The notes: generated by a model from the sequence alone, not told the origin. A DNA stretch of 64,000 nucleotides from CAJBLF01 sp964418415 (GCA_964418415.1 CAYQLB010000003.1:13605-77604), one strand, 5' to 3'. Counted from the stretch's first letter, positions 1-12,342 are shown. Numbers and translations are program-made.

Positions 1-899
1 ATATACTTAAAGCCTGAGATGTGATTCTTCTCTGAATTCGAGAGCATCATGCAAACATTCTTCCGTGGCAAGTATTGGCGGAGAGAAAATGATTTACGAT
101 AGAATTTTTTAATATTGACGAACAGTTCGAGATAGATCGAAATGACTTCGAAAAGAAATATACTGACAAGGTTAAAGTTGTTTCCGTAGCCCACGTTTCC
201 AATGTCACCGGAAAGATCTATGATGTCAAAAAAATCAAATCCAAACTTCGTGATGAAACCTTTTTCTTGGTAGACGGATCACAATCAGTTCCGAATTTTC
301 CAGTCGATGTGCAGGATATTGGATGTGATTGTTTAGTGTTTACGTGACACAAGATGATGGCGTACACGGGAATCTGAGTAATCTATCTTAAAAAAGAATG
401 GATTAAGAAACTGGATCCTCTCATTCGCGGAGGCGGAACTATCGAGGATGTAGATATTTCAGGACATACATTAGCGACGAATTCCGACAAATTTGAAGCG
501 GGAACTCCAAATATCATCTGAGCGGTTTCCTTACTCAAAGCACTCGAATATATCAAATCTATCTGATGAATGAAAATGATCCGAGAGCATGAACAGAAAC
601 TTGTGAAACTATGTTTGGACGGATTCACAAAATTAAAAGGCAAGGTTGAAATTGTAGGACCGATGAATTCAGATAGAGTAGCAGTATTCTCGTTTGTACT
701 TCCAAATAATAAAAACTTCAACAATATTGGCGAAAAATTTTCTGAATACAATATCGCAGTTCGTTGTGGTGGTCACTGTGCATATCCACTTCACAAACAT
801 TTCGATAAACTATGAACATGTAGGATGAGCGGGTATATCTATAACGATGAATCCGACATTAAAGCTTTTTTCGATGTTCTCGAAGGACTTGTGAAATAA
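1..899 (+). CDS. sufS: SufS-type cysteine desulfurase (5'-truncated by window edge)
   Basis: PLP-dependent enzyme that takes sulfur from cysteine for Fe-S cluster assembly. The frame is open from base 3 and reads EHHANILPWQ, then AHVSNVTG, then VFTGHKMMAYTG with the PLP-binding lysine in GHK, then FEAGTPNI. The catalytic cysteine lies in RCGGHCAYPL, the usual SufS position. Several glycines of these motifs are UGA (for example in FTGHK and PNIIGA), so the gene is continuous only in code 25. It ends in TAA at 897-899; the N-terminus lies left of the window. No other suf genes follow on the right. Family assignment is secure; SufS versus CsdA cannot be separated here. Confidence 0.93.
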
Positions 900-1006
900 C
901 GATGTAATGTGTCCACTATCAGGAGGAATCCGTTCTCACCCCATCACGTCATTCCCGTGCCAAGTGTTTGAAGAGGGAATCTATAGCGATATAGCTTTTT
1001 AGCATG

Positions 1007-1043
1007 GATTCCGGCTGCAAAACTTATCGCCGGAATGACGTCC
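1007..1043. repeat. Dispersed GCCGGAA inverted repeat, copy 1
   Basis: TTCCGGC, then a 13-base loop containing TGCAA..ACTTA, then GCCGGAATGACG. Similar sequence recurs at about 45850-45884 and in degenerate form at 62655-62685, always between genes. It is a REP-like palindrome. The gene-free stretch 900-1296 also holds a CATTAC hairpin, a terminator and a promoter; I see no gene in it. Confidence 0.7.
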
Positions 1044-1111
1044 AATAGTTTTGATATGGATTCTCACAGAGTTTATCCCGCAAAATGGGGTTCGTATAAT
1101 GTATCGTAAAC

Positions 1112-1146
1112 CATTACCATCCATTACGGGCGGAAGCCCTCATTAC
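1112..1146. repeat. CATTAC-flanked hairpin, locus A
   Basis: Three CATTAC hexamers start at 1112, 1122 and 1141. Between the last two is the small hairpin GGGC-GGAA-GCCC. The same design, with different stem sequences, occurs near 12343-12390, 12775-12827, 13066-13150 and 21952-22080. Confidence 0.65.
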
Positions 1147-1198
1147 ATGAGCATTAGCGAATAAATTATTATTTAAAAGTATTATAGTATATATGTCA

Positions 1199-1230
1199 AG
1201 TCTTCCTAGCCGTTTAGGAGGGCTTTTTTT
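1199..1230 (+). terminator. Rho-independent terminator
   Basis: Ten-pair stem AGTCTTCCTA / TAGGAGGGCT (with G-U pairs) around a short loop, followed by seven T. The T-tract runs into the -35 hexamer of the next promoter. Confidence 0.7.
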
Positions 1231-1257
1231 GTAAAAAAAGGGCTTTTGGAATATAAT
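1229..1257 (+). promoter_or_regulatory. Promoter for the 582-aa envelope gene
   Basis: TTGTAA at 1229, a 17-base spacer and TATAAT at 1252-1257, about 40 bases before the chosen ATG. The -35 overlaps the end of the upstream terminator. The promoter at 3134-3162 has the same arrangement. Confidence 0.65.
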
Positions 1258-1296
1258 CTTTATATAGTACGACCTTTAGATTTTAGATTATATAGC

Positions 1297-3045
1297 ATGA
1301 CTAATATCGAAACATTAAAAACTGAGGTGGATCAGGTAAAAATCGATCTGGATGCTTGTAAAGCAGAAACCTCTGAAGAAATCAAGAAATCCAAAGCGGA
1401 GGCAGCTGTTCTTAGAACCGAAGTTATAGAAAAGAAAGTAAAAGCCGCCAAAGAAGAGATCATCGCAAAGATTACGGCGCTTGAAGCCAAGACTGATGCG
1501 ACCTCAAAGGCAGAAGTTATCGCATACAAGGCTGATCTTGCTACGATTGAAGAACGGTTGACAAGCATAGATGCTTCAAAAACGGAACTTGCTACGCTTC
1601 AGGCTACGGTTACTACGCCAGAGCCTGCTATAACCGAAACCACAGATAAAAAAGATGAAACAAAAACGGATGATACCGATAAATCATGGATCAGGAAACA
1701 GCGGGATGGTGTGACGAGCAAAGAAGAATGGAAGACAAATACCTGAGCGAATGTCGCCCGTATAGCATGAGGAATCGGGATAGTAGCATTAGGTGTTCGA
1801 GGGATCAAAAAGCTTTTTGGTATAGGTAAAGATAAAGAAAAGAAAGATAATTCATGAGACGAAAAGAATACAGAAGAAACAAAAGAAAAAAAATGAAATT
1901 CGTGGCGGAAATGGCTACTTGGTGGATGAATATTGGCGGCAGGGTGATATGGTCTCTATAATCTATTGAAATGAAAATGATTGAGTTTCGAAGATTCGCT
2001 TATCGCAGCAGAAGCTGATCTTGGAACTATTTCTGAATCAGATGAAATAAATATCGATAGATGAAAAATCAGCTATGAAGAATCAGTTAAACAAATAAAA
2101 TCATATGGATTGGGTACAAAGATAGATAAATGAGGGTTGTTTAGTGCAAAAAAGATAGAAGGATTGGATATAAAATTCTCAGACTATAAACAGCTTATTC
2201 ACGCTGCAAATCTTGTAAATTATATCAAACATAAATATACATGAAGATGTGAAACAGATACGCCTTTTTACACCAAATCATCTACATGAGATATTTATAT
2301 CAAAATTAAAGATTGAGAAAATAATACCAAAGAAGAAGAAATTATTAGTGGTGGTATTCGATCTACATTATCAAGTATATGCCCTGATGTTCTTAATGGC
2401 ATATTTACCGATACGAAGAATAAAGATAAATTTCTTGCTTATTTAAACAAACAAGGTGTTTGGAAAGAATGAAATGTAGTTGCTCCTGATGCTAAATGAG
2501 ACAAGATACAAGAAAAAATGAATGAGGTTTGGCAAGAAATAGTCGATACACCAACCGAATTTGATCCATTATGAAAAGAAAGAGGACAAATAATTGCTAC
2601 AGCAAATACTACGGATAAGACTGAGTATACGATTAAGAGTCGATGAACCCCACAACAGGAAACAGAAGTGAAAATGGAGGCTAATACTGATGGTACAATT
2701 ACTTCATGAAAGATAGATGGTTTGTCGATAACATTCACTACTGTGGAAGAATTATTAAGAACCGCAAATTTGATCAATAAATTAAAATATCAATACCATG
2801 TCGTAACACCATTATTATTGGGACCAAATGAAGAAGCATTTTATCGAACGAGTTCATTTTGAATAGTATGATGACATCCATGAATATATGTTGATAATTC
2901 AACAACGTGGACTTTGGATGATAGAGTTATCAAAAAAGAGACATTAGAAAATATATTCCCTACGATTCTGAAAAACAAAGAAATATTTATTAAATATTTA
3001 AATGGATTGAAAGATGAAAATGGTAAGGGATTGCGAGAAAAATAA
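1297..3045 (+). CDS. Coiled-coil / two-hydrophobic-segment envelope protein (582 aa)
   Basis: Unrecognised family. Residues about 1-125 are Lys/Glu/Ala-rich heptad-like sequence starting MTNIETLKTEVDQ. An acidic linker follows, then two glycine-rich hydrophobic stretches (near ARIAGGIGIVALG and WLLGGGILAAGGYG) separated by a Lys/Glu-rich loop, then a globular C-terminal region of about 350 residues. Dozens of codons are UGA. The N-terminus resembles that of the 2136-aa protein downstream (IETL, KAEAA, DATSKA), so the two are likely paralogues. I chose ATG 1297 because the upstream TTG lies inside the promoter and because the downstream paralogue starts at the matching place. Location and function are inferred only from the membrane-like segments. 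Confidence 0.75.
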
Positions 3046-3106
3046 TACAAAAAGTAAAAAAACCTTTTAAATACATATAAAGTATATATATCGTAATATG
3101 TCAATA

Positions 3107-3135
3107 AATATTCGTTATCAGACGGGTATTTTTTT
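3107..3135 (+). terminator. Rho-independent terminator
   Basis: Nine-pair stem AATATTCGT / ACGGGTATT, loop TATCAG, then a T-tract. It ends the 582-aa gene and overlaps the -35 of the next promoter. Confidence 0.7.
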
Positions 3136-3162
3136 GTTTTAAAAGGCACTTTCGGGTATAAT
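3134..3162 (+). promoter_or_regulatory. Promoter for the giant envelope gene
   Basis: TTGTTT at 3134, a 17-base spacer, TATAAT at 3157-3162. The leader before ATG 3204 resembles that of the 582-aa gene (GACCTTTA-A/G-ATTTT), suggesting the two genes share regulation. Confidence 0.65.
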
Positions 3163-3203
3163 AATTATAGAGTATATGACCTTTAATTTTGAGACCAAAG
3201 AGT

Positions 3204-6200
3204 ATGACTCCAACAACAACTATTGAGACATTACAGAAAGATGTAGATTTGATAGCTACAGATTTGGCTGATCTCAAAAAATTGACCGATGAAAAACTCA
3301 AAGAGACCAAAGCTGAAGCAGCTGCAGATAAAGTAAAGACCGTTAAAGAAACAATCAATAAAAAGATTGAAGCGCTCAAAGGACTTACTGATGCAACTTC
3401 AAAAGCAGATATTATTAAGCTCGAAACGATGCTTACGACATTGGAAGCTTCAAATAAAGAGCTTGAAACGCTCAAAACTGCTATTATGACTCCCAAGATA
3501 GATATCGATATCCCGGATACCAAAGTAGAGACGATGGACAATAGTGCAGACCTTGCTACCATCAAAACTAATATCACGGAAATTACCACATTGGCGACTA
3601 CATTACAATCAGAGATAGATGCCTACAAACTAGCGAAAGCCAAAATGACGGCAGCAGAAATCACTGCCAAAGACAAAGATATCGTAGACAAAAAAGCAGC
3701 TATCGAAACCAAAAGGAAAGAAACCCAAGCGCTCATAGATAAAATCAAAGCAGCACGGAAAGCGCTCAAGATAAAAGATATGGAAGAAGGTGTACCCAAA
3801 ACCGCATTAGAAAAACTTCAGACTGCAGATTTAGCAGTGCTTACTGCAGATCAGACAGCACTCGATAAAATACTGACTCCCGGAAGGACATTGTTTGAAA
3901 AAGTAGGTGATTGAGTTGGTAAAGTTCGAGGGAAAGTCAAAAACTGAGCTGAGAAAACACGAGAATGGGCAAAAGAAAATCCCAAAACCGCAATTGCTGC
4001 TACTGCAGGAATCGGATTTTTAGTTCGATGAATTTCCAGATTATTCAGGAAAAAGAAAAAAAGCGAAACAGGAGACGAGTGAGGAAAGAAAGAGAAGAAA
4101 AAAATGTCACGACGAAAGAAAGCACTCTTACGATGATGAGGGATCTTGGGATGAATAGTTTTATTTAAAAATCGAGATAGAATAAGTAATCGGTTTAAAG
4201 GATTATTTGGTAAGAAAGAAGAAGATGCCGGAGGTGGTGCTACAGCATCTGAGACTATATCTTCTACCGAAGAAGCTGCAGAAAGCTTTGAAGTCTTAAT
4301 GAAAGAAAAACCTGAATATGCAAACAAAATGAATACATTTTGAAATAATGTAAACGACTTTTATGATTCGATCTATAAATTTGATGACTGAACCATGCCT
4401 GAATGACTTACAGAATATACTCTTGGAACAGGGAAAGAAAAATATGTATGAGCAATTCCTCATGTACTCAATAATAGTTGTAAAGATTTAAATGATCTGA
4501 ATAGCAAAGAATCTTTATTTAAACTTTGTGCTTATGGTAAAATAGCTGAAGTTCAAAAATGATTTGCTGATTTAATAGCAGGATGAGCTTGGAAAGTTGT
4601 AGGTGGTGTTATGTGAATGTTTGGTCTTTCATGACTTGTATCTGAAGAAAAGGTAAAGGGTGCTGTTTCTGGATTTCTTTGAACCAATGATATACCCGAA
4701 ATCAATAAGGTCTTTAGAAAGATGCTTAAAGTTATGTCATATCTAAATTATGCAGAGAATTTAGTTGTAGCTCAACAAATAGAAAAAGCGATTGCCTGAT
4801 GAGATAAGTTATATAAAAAATCAGGTGATACATATGAAGAAATAGAATATCCAGCTGATAAAGAGGATGCTAAAGATCTGATAAATGATATCCAAAATTC
4901 TCCTAGTGATTATAAACTTGGTGAAAAAGAATGTTCTGGTATAATAAGTGATATCAGAGGTAAAAAAATATATGATTTTGTGGAATATAATATCACTTCA
5001 GAGAAAATACGGGAATATAATCCCGATATCAAAGAGAGTATGAAAGATATCAATAAAGAAAGAGATGAAATAAGGAAAAAATTGGATAAGGATCCTGTTG
5101 GTACTTTAGAAAAAATGAAATGAGAAGCTGAGGATAAGATCGCTAATGGTATGTTTGAATCTATAAGAGACTTTATGCCTGCTTTGCATTTGGCAGAAAA
5201 TATCGGTATAGGACAAGATGCGAGTATCGAGAGAATGATCAAAGAAAGTGCTTGATTTAAAGATAATCTCGCAAAATATAAAGAAAAATTCGATCAATTG
5301 AAAACAGAAAAAGATTTGAATAAGGTAAAAAAAGAGATAGATAATTACTATGCTACATTGAAAGAACTTCGTACAACCCAGAATGCTATGATAGAGACGT
5401 CTGATGAAAACGGAAATTTTATGCTGACCTTATGAAATTCTGCCAAGGATTTTTTTGTCTGAAGCGGTCAAAACATTACGTATGGGATTTCACTTATCCG
5501 GACAGGTAATGTATGGAAGATTATTGAATGAACTGGATATGCTGTAACATGAGCGGGACCTTTTGTAATGGGACTGGGTATGTTTTTGAAATCAAAAAAC
5601 ATTATTTGTGCATGAGCAAAAATGACTGTTGCTCCTGTCTATTATCCTATAAAATGGTGAGCAAAATTGTTCGGTAAAAATATCGAAGCAGAGTTTACTA
5701 ATCTTTTGTGATGACGTTTTATGAGTAGATTTTATCGTACTACTGATTCTCTTATTGATTGAATAGGAAAATGAATGTCCGTGAAAACTGCATATACTAT
5801 TTTCAAATCCAATGCAAAGGTTACAACATCAGTTGCAGAAAATTTTGCTTTCAAAGTATTATGAGCTACTGAGGATAATGCTAAATCTATTTGATCTCTT
5901 ATTGAATCATGAAGATTTGATGTTGTGCAAAAAGCTCTTTCAAAAGATGTCTCTATACTCACGTGAGGTAAACGAATCAAAACTACTATTGGTATAGAGA
6001 AAACAACACTTGAAAATCTGACTGCTATCCAGAATATTTTGAAACAATGAGGAAATGCTTGAACAAACATGGAAAAATTTGGTTATGAACTCCTTGCAAA
6101 GTCCAATGTTAATAATCGATCTAAAGTAAAGGATATATTATCAAGGGCTGATATAATGGATGATGTTAAATCTCTATCTTCGGTAGATGATGTAAATTTG

Positions 6201-9200
6201 CTTGCCAAAAATTTATGATCTTCTCTCGATAATGTTGAAGTTATTGATGATATTTTTGCTCAAAATTGTAAAAATGTAATTGCTTCTTTGGATGAACTCA
6301 AAAAATCATCTGGTACATGATTTAATGGTGTTATGAACTGATTGTTAGAAAAAATAGGAATTTCAAAAAAAGTGTTGAGTACTACAGAAATTACTGATGA
6401 AGCAAAAATAATTAGTGAACAGATGACTAAAATTTCTGGAGTTGCTGCTTTGGATGATGCAGCAAAAGCTAGTTTAAATATCGAGGTAAATGCAACGGCA
6501 TATAGTCATCTTCTAGAAGGTACAGATAATGTAGATGATTTGACAAGAAAAATTATAGAAGAATGTAGTTTTGCAGATCATAAAGATTATTTTATAGATA
6601 CACAAAAAATAGCTGAAGCAAAAGCATATGCACAATTTCTTATGGATAGTAGAAAAGTAGGTACAGCAATAGAATATACAAAAGACTTAACGCCGATAAG
6701 TAGTGTACTGAATATGGGAGATTATAATAAGTTAGCAAAACTCATCAATAAAGGAAAATCAGATGATATAGTAAAATTCTTAACAAAAAGGTTGGATAAA
6801 GAATGAGTAGAAAATGCTTGAGAATTAGCACAAAAATTTGCCGATCAGACAAAAGGTATGCAAAATGCAGACAAAACAGAAGTTGCCAAGATAATAGGAT
6901 TGAGTGAAAAAAATACAGAGAAAGCAATCATCGCTATCACCAAGTCTCTTGCACAAGATAAAGTATTTGTTACTAGTATTTTAGCGCTTAATTGAGATGC
7001 AAAAGCAATTACTGAGGCATTAAATAAAAAATGCTGATTGATTTGAACTAATGTTACTATAACAGAAGAGTCTGAAATTGTCCAGAAGCTTGTTAATTGT
7101 GAAAAAGCTCAGGATGTGGAAAAAACATTAGAATATACTTCCAAGGGATTAAAGCGAAGAATTGGTATTTCAGGTGTAACTGCAGCTCTTGCTATAGCAG
7201 GGGCAGTGATGTCTATCGTAGATACCGTACATGCATTCAATATGATAGAAACCACCAATAATGAAGATCTTAAAGATGTATATAGACAAAGAGGGTATGT
7301 AAGTGCATGATTTGCAGCTTTGGATACTTTAGTGGCAGTAGATGCTACCTGTGAATTGGCTTATTTAGCTTTCAGTGTAGGTCAATGAGCATTTATGTCT
7401 ACAGGAGTAGGAGCAGTAATAATTATTGCAATACAAGGAGTTAGATATATGTATGATCAATATTCCTTGTGAGCGGAATTCCAAGCAAAAAATGCAGAAG
7501 ATCGAAGAAAAGAATGACTTTGATTATATTTTATATGGTATTATAGAAGTGGAGGAAAAACATCTTGAGAAAACGTGAAGGATTTTTTTGGTTCAGCTAC
7601 AGATATGCCATTAGAAAAAATAGTAGAGTGATTGATAGATCAGACGTTATGAATACAGGAATGAGCAGGGACTCCAGATCAGCAGAGAGTGAAATGATAT
7701 ATGAAAGAATATATGACAAAAAAATATGACAATAAATTAGATCATATGGAATCTGCTTTTTCTATGATGTCAGAAGCTTTGGAATATGCAACGTTTGCAG
7801 AATATATAAACAATATCAAAAATTGAATAGTGAAACAAGATCAGATAACATGAGATATGGCAGATTTTATGTCAAAATATCCAGTAGCAAGCAATCAAGA
7901 TAATCTTATAGCATATTTCAATAAATACAAGGATTTCGTTAACGTACAACAGACACAGAACTTAGAGAAATATAGAGGTAATTTGCAGAAATATTCTGAC
8001 CAAGAATTGACGTTTATCTATGAACAATTAGGAAGATATAATGATTATTATATACTTTCAGTAGAGTGAGTTAGTCTATTAACCGCAGTAAGAACACTAT
8101 TAAAAGAAAAAAATATAGATACATCAAAATTACAATTAAATTTTGAAGAACCACCAATCAATAGAGAACAGATAGAAAAATTTATTGCTACGTTAGGAGC
8201 AGAAGGAAATCTTCAAGAATCCATTGGAGATGCTAGTGAAGTGAAAGGAAAAATAGATCAAGTTATCATCAGTGATGAAGATCTTATAGAAAAATATTGA
8301 GCGGTACCGACATTAGAGATATATACTTTTCTTAAGATAGCGAGAATATTTGGATATGCAGGAGAAGCTGATTTAGATGGAATAAAAATATTTCTCTCTG
8401 AAGAGAGTAAAGATAAACAAGGGATCTACCGAGATTGAAATGAATGGAGGATAAATAATACGGCATTTTGGTCAGGATTTCGAAATAGATTTGGAAGAGA
8501 TAGAGCAATATGAACATGAGATAATGCAGTAAAAAATCTGAAAGATAATATAGATAAGATGGATTTTGATGATAAATATCTCTGAGCATTTGATTCTGCT
8601 GGTATCAAAACAAAATTAAATCAATTAAGGGAAGATATAGATAAAAAGATAGAAGTAGATAAAATGCAGAGCATTGCGCCTGTAAGCAAAAATGAGATAG
8701 TTGAATATCTCAAAAACAATAATTGAAAATATACCTTATTATCTATACAATTATTAAGCAGACTTTTGCAAAAGAATGCTGTTAAAAATTCAGGACATTA
8801 TCTTTTTAAATATGAAAACAATAAGATAATAGCTCTTCCATTAGATACACATGCAAAAGAAAAATTATTTTTTGTAGATGAAATAGATACATCATCGGAA
8901 TCAAAATTTAAATATGAAATAATGACTGAATTGGATGCTAAGCCAATGTTCAATCAATTACAAGATCTCAGAAAAATCATTAATCTGGATGATGACGAAT
9001 TCGATGTAAAACAAAATCCTGCGATAGAAAAGATTATTGCTGACAAGGAAATGGAAATCCAGATATTCATGAGTAATCTCAATAATTATGATAAACCGAA
9101 ACAAAAAGAGTTATATTATAAAAAATTAGAAGAGATTGAGGCATTTCATCAATCATTTTTGATTTCATTCTTATCACAATCTGCTGATAATACATTCTCG

Positions 9201-9614
9201 AACGATGTTGACGAGGAAAATGCAGATGAAAAAATACTCCAATCAACCAAATACGGTGAGTGGCAGAATTTCAACAGTGTTATTGTTAATAAATACAAAA
9301 AAGAATATAATGTTTTGCAATTATCTGATGAAATTTTAGCTAAATTAAATGGATTAGAATGATGATTTGATTATGTTAATTATTATTATAGAGGCATTTC
9401 ATTAGCTATGTTTAAATCATATGTATTATATCAAGAAAATGGTCAATTCCACGCACAAGGAGATCAAAATCTGGAAATAAACGAGTTAGAAAAGAATTTA
9501 TGAGAGATAAAATCCTATAAGGAGTATATGAAACAATTCAAATGAAAAGAAACAACTGACGATATTGCATTAAATTTTAGTGGTAAAATACAACAAATAA
9601 AGACAATAGAATAA
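3204..9614 (+). CDS. Giant coiled-coil membrane-associated protein (2136 aa)
   Basis: A single frame of 2137 codons from ATG 3204 to TAA 9612-9614 once UGA is read as Gly. Residues about 1-230 are coiled-coil-like (starting MTPTTTIETLQKD). Two hydrophobic Gly-rich stretches near residues 255-310 are separated by a very basic loop, as in the upstream paralogue. Further hydrophobic segments lie near residues 770-795, 1322-1345 and 1370-1418. Long Lys/Glu/Asp-rich helical-looking tracts fill the rest. No enzyme motif was recognised. The gene sits between a paralogue and two peptidoglycan-active proteins on the same strand, with a 21-base gap to the next CDS, so co-expression is likely. A role in the envelope or in contact with other cells is inference. 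Confidence 0.8.
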
Positions 9615-9635
9615 TTTTATTCTTTATATTTTATT

Positions 9636-10586
9636 ATGTCCGGAGATCAAGAAACAACGCAAGAAAATTCAGAAGAAACCACACCAGAAGACGAGTCATC
9701 AGAGATGACGATTGAAGATACAAAAGAGCAATTGGCTAGCATGTATCTCAAATTTCTCGATGAGAAAAAATGAGGGATATTGGGTACTACAGCATGATTG
9801 GGTGTTAATCTCAATCCGCTTCAAAAAGACGCGGTAGAATATTTGACTACGGATAAAACAGTCCCAGATAAAAAAGATTTTTTCTCAAACATAGGGAAAA
9901 ACATCAAAAAGAAATTTGTAGAAAAGTTTACCGGATGAACTATGTTGGAATATAATAAAGCAAGTCTGAATAAAATGAAAGCTCTGATTACTCAATATAA
10001 AGATGATCAGACAAAATTGCAGGAGCTTATGACACAGATAGAAGACGGTATAGATCCTACCATAGCAGCAGTAGCTGCTACTACACCAGTCGTCGCTGAT
10101 GCTGTTACACCAGATACCAAAGTGGAATATGACGACAAAACCAATAGAGAGAAGGTATTAACCCAATTAAATAAGGTAATAGAAGAAGATAAGAAGGACC
10201 CTATCAATTATCTCTGGTGAGGAAAAAAGGATCCCGAAGGCTGATTAGATTGTTCGTGATTGATTTATTATACACTAGATCAGGCATGATTGAAGACGTC
10301 ACTCGATTCTAGATCGATGTTTAATGATTTCGATACCAAGAAATTGGAGCTCAAGGAGTGAACACATGAGGTAACTACCGATGTTTCTGATATCCAGGAA
10401 GGCGATATCATCCGATGGAATAGTACAAATAAGGACTATAGCCGAAGGACATGAGCATTTTATGCAGAGAACGGAATCAATGATGTAGATATTATCGACG
10501 ATGATACAGTAAAATCAAAATTCAGTCGATTATCGTCTGAAGCTAACCAGACAACATTCCTTAATTTCGTAAATGCTATGAAATAA
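9636..10586 (+). CDS. NlpC/P60-like cysteine peptidase domain protein
   Basis: 316 aa starting MSGDQETTQENSEETT. The acidic N-terminal part contains an Ala/Thr/Val-rich linker near residues 145-165. A C-terminal NlpC/P60-like domain begins near residue 190: GGLDCSGLIYYTLDQAG carries the expected nucleophile Cys206, and IQEGDIIRW matches the usual pGDlifw strand. Where active members have the catalytic His (normally HVGIY), this protein reads RRTGAFYAENG, so the His is not obvious and the enzyme may be inactive or use another residue. Two glycines around the Cys motif are UGA. It lies 21 bases after the giant gene and 31 before the VanY-like gene. Murein cleavage or binding is the likely role. 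Confidence 0.75.
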
Positions 10587-10617
10587 TATCTTTTATCTTT
10601 TTCTCCACTAATCGTCA

Positions 10618-11700
10618 ATGACAGAGTGAGGCCCAATAGAAAAGAATCTATGATTGGATAATCTCCTTCAGGGTATCACCGGATCAACATCCGAAGAGGT
10701 TTTGGCATTGAAAGAAGAAATAGCTGAAAAATATATCGAAAAACTCAAGACAGAGAAGGGGGAGTGATTATGATCTTTGATTATTGGTGAAGGTAAATCA
10801 TTGAAAGATTATTTGGTATCCAAAAATATAGGAGATAAAGTACGAGATAATATAAAAGGAGTGTTCCTCTGAGGACTATTTACCGCGGTTGATCAGAAAT
10901 CATTCGAAATAGATGGAGTAAAATATAATTCTATCTTCGATTATCTCAAACCAATGAAAGAAGAATTGGATGCAGCAAACACCAAGGAAGCTTTGGAAGA
11001 GTTAAAAGATAAAATACTGAATTGAGTGACAATAGTAGATGATGATAATCAACAAGAACAACCACAAGACACAGAAAACACTACAGATATATTGCCTATA
11101 TATACAAAGTATAAATATTTGAAGGTCGGGGGTATTGTTGCTAAAGAAGATATTACATATGTTGAAGCTAATGCTGAGAATATTGTAGAACATTTACAAA
11201 CAAAGGGATCATTGAGTAAGATTGAGGAAATAAAGGATGTTGATGGTAATGTTGTATTAGAGTGTAGATGAAAAACTCCATATATTCATTCCAAGGCTGC
11301 TTCAGATCTTATTTGACTCTCTTTGTTATATTACAAAAAAACATGAAAAAAATTTCTTTTGGAAAGTGCATATAGGACAATAGATCATCAAGAAGAGCTT
11401 AAAGAAAAAAATGCGGCTACATGAGTACCTACAGCAGATCCATGATATAGTTGACACAATTTATGATATTCTATAGATCTTAGTCAAGAAACAAGGTATG
11501 ATGTAAAAATCGGTGGTGTTGCTTGATTAAAAAAATTAGCCGAAATGTTTGATTTTCATCCAATATCGTCAGAAGATTGGCATTTTGATTATTCAGAATT
11601 TGTAGATAAATATTATAACGACAAAGAAGCAAGGCTTCCAGAAGCACAGAAGTTAGATGATTTATTTGAAAATGAACAGGAATATCGTCAAGCAGCCTAG
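10618..11700 (+). CDS. VanY-type D-Ala-D-Ala carboxypeptidase (M15 family)
   Basis: 360 aa. The N-terminal 200 residues are an acidic helical region of unknown fold. The C-terminal domain has the M15B zinc signature: SGHNLGYSIDLS (His280, Asp287) and EDWHFDY (His322), preceded by LLESAYRTIDHQEEL, which matches the VanY core. It should trim the terminal D-Ala of peptidoglycan stem peptides. No signal peptide is visible, so export may depend on the cluster or a secretion system. UGA encodes Gly beside His280. The stop TAG overlaps the stop of the convergent repressor gene inside one CTAG palindrome. Confidence 0.88.
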
Positions 11701-12314
11701 ATATCTTTAATGATTTTCTTTACTACTCAGATCACTTTGGTTTCATCATATTTCGTTATTTCTACATTATCAAAAAATCTGTTCACGGACTCTAGATAGA
11801 GTTTACCATCTTGTTTCACTATTTTTTTCAGTTTAGGTAGATCATTGTGGATGATAAAGACATAATCATTCACATCATAGCTTGGTTGTTGTTTAATCAA
11901 GACGAGATCTCCATCTTGGATCTTTGGTTCCATACTATTCCCTTTCGCTCTAACGAAAAAACATTTATTGACATCTTTTACTCCCAACATCGCTATCGTT
12001 GCGGGAATTTTTTCCTGGGTGTATTCATCAAGGATATGTTTTCCTTTATTTCCACATTGAGCGAATCCGTAGATAGGAAGCTGGACAATGTCATTTAAAC
12101 TGTCCGTGATACTTTCTCTGATTAATCTATATCCTTGTTCATCTTTTACGAAATACCCTTTCAATACTAATTGATTTAATTTATTGAGCACGGTCTGTGG
12201 GTGACTTGCTCCGATATTGTGGGCGATTTCTCTTAGGGTAATTCACTCCTGGTTCGTATTCTTTTTGAAGAAAGCTATCAATGCCTTTTGTACGTTATCA
12301 AGATCTTTTTGCAT
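11697..12314 (-). CDS. lexA: LexA/UmuD-like S24 repressor
   Basis: 205 aa. Residues 1-60 form a winged-helix DNA-binding domain (LREIAHNIGASHPQTVLNKLNQL). The S24 domain follows: self-cleavage region YGFAQCGNKG with a Cys-Gly bond at about 87-88 (LexA usually Ala-Gly, UmuD Cys-Gly), serine near 127 in GNSMEPKIQDGD, lysine near 163 in LPKLKKIVKQDGK. In the family, RecA filaments trigger self-cleavage and derepress DNA-damage genes. recA lies 0.9 kb upstream in the opposite orientation, which supports an SOS role. Start ATG 12314 is the first codon that includes the full HTH. The stop TAG at 11697-11699 overlaps the convergent VanY gene. Confidence 0.85.
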
Positions 12315-12342
12315 TATACTATAATTAAAAGATTAAAAGACA

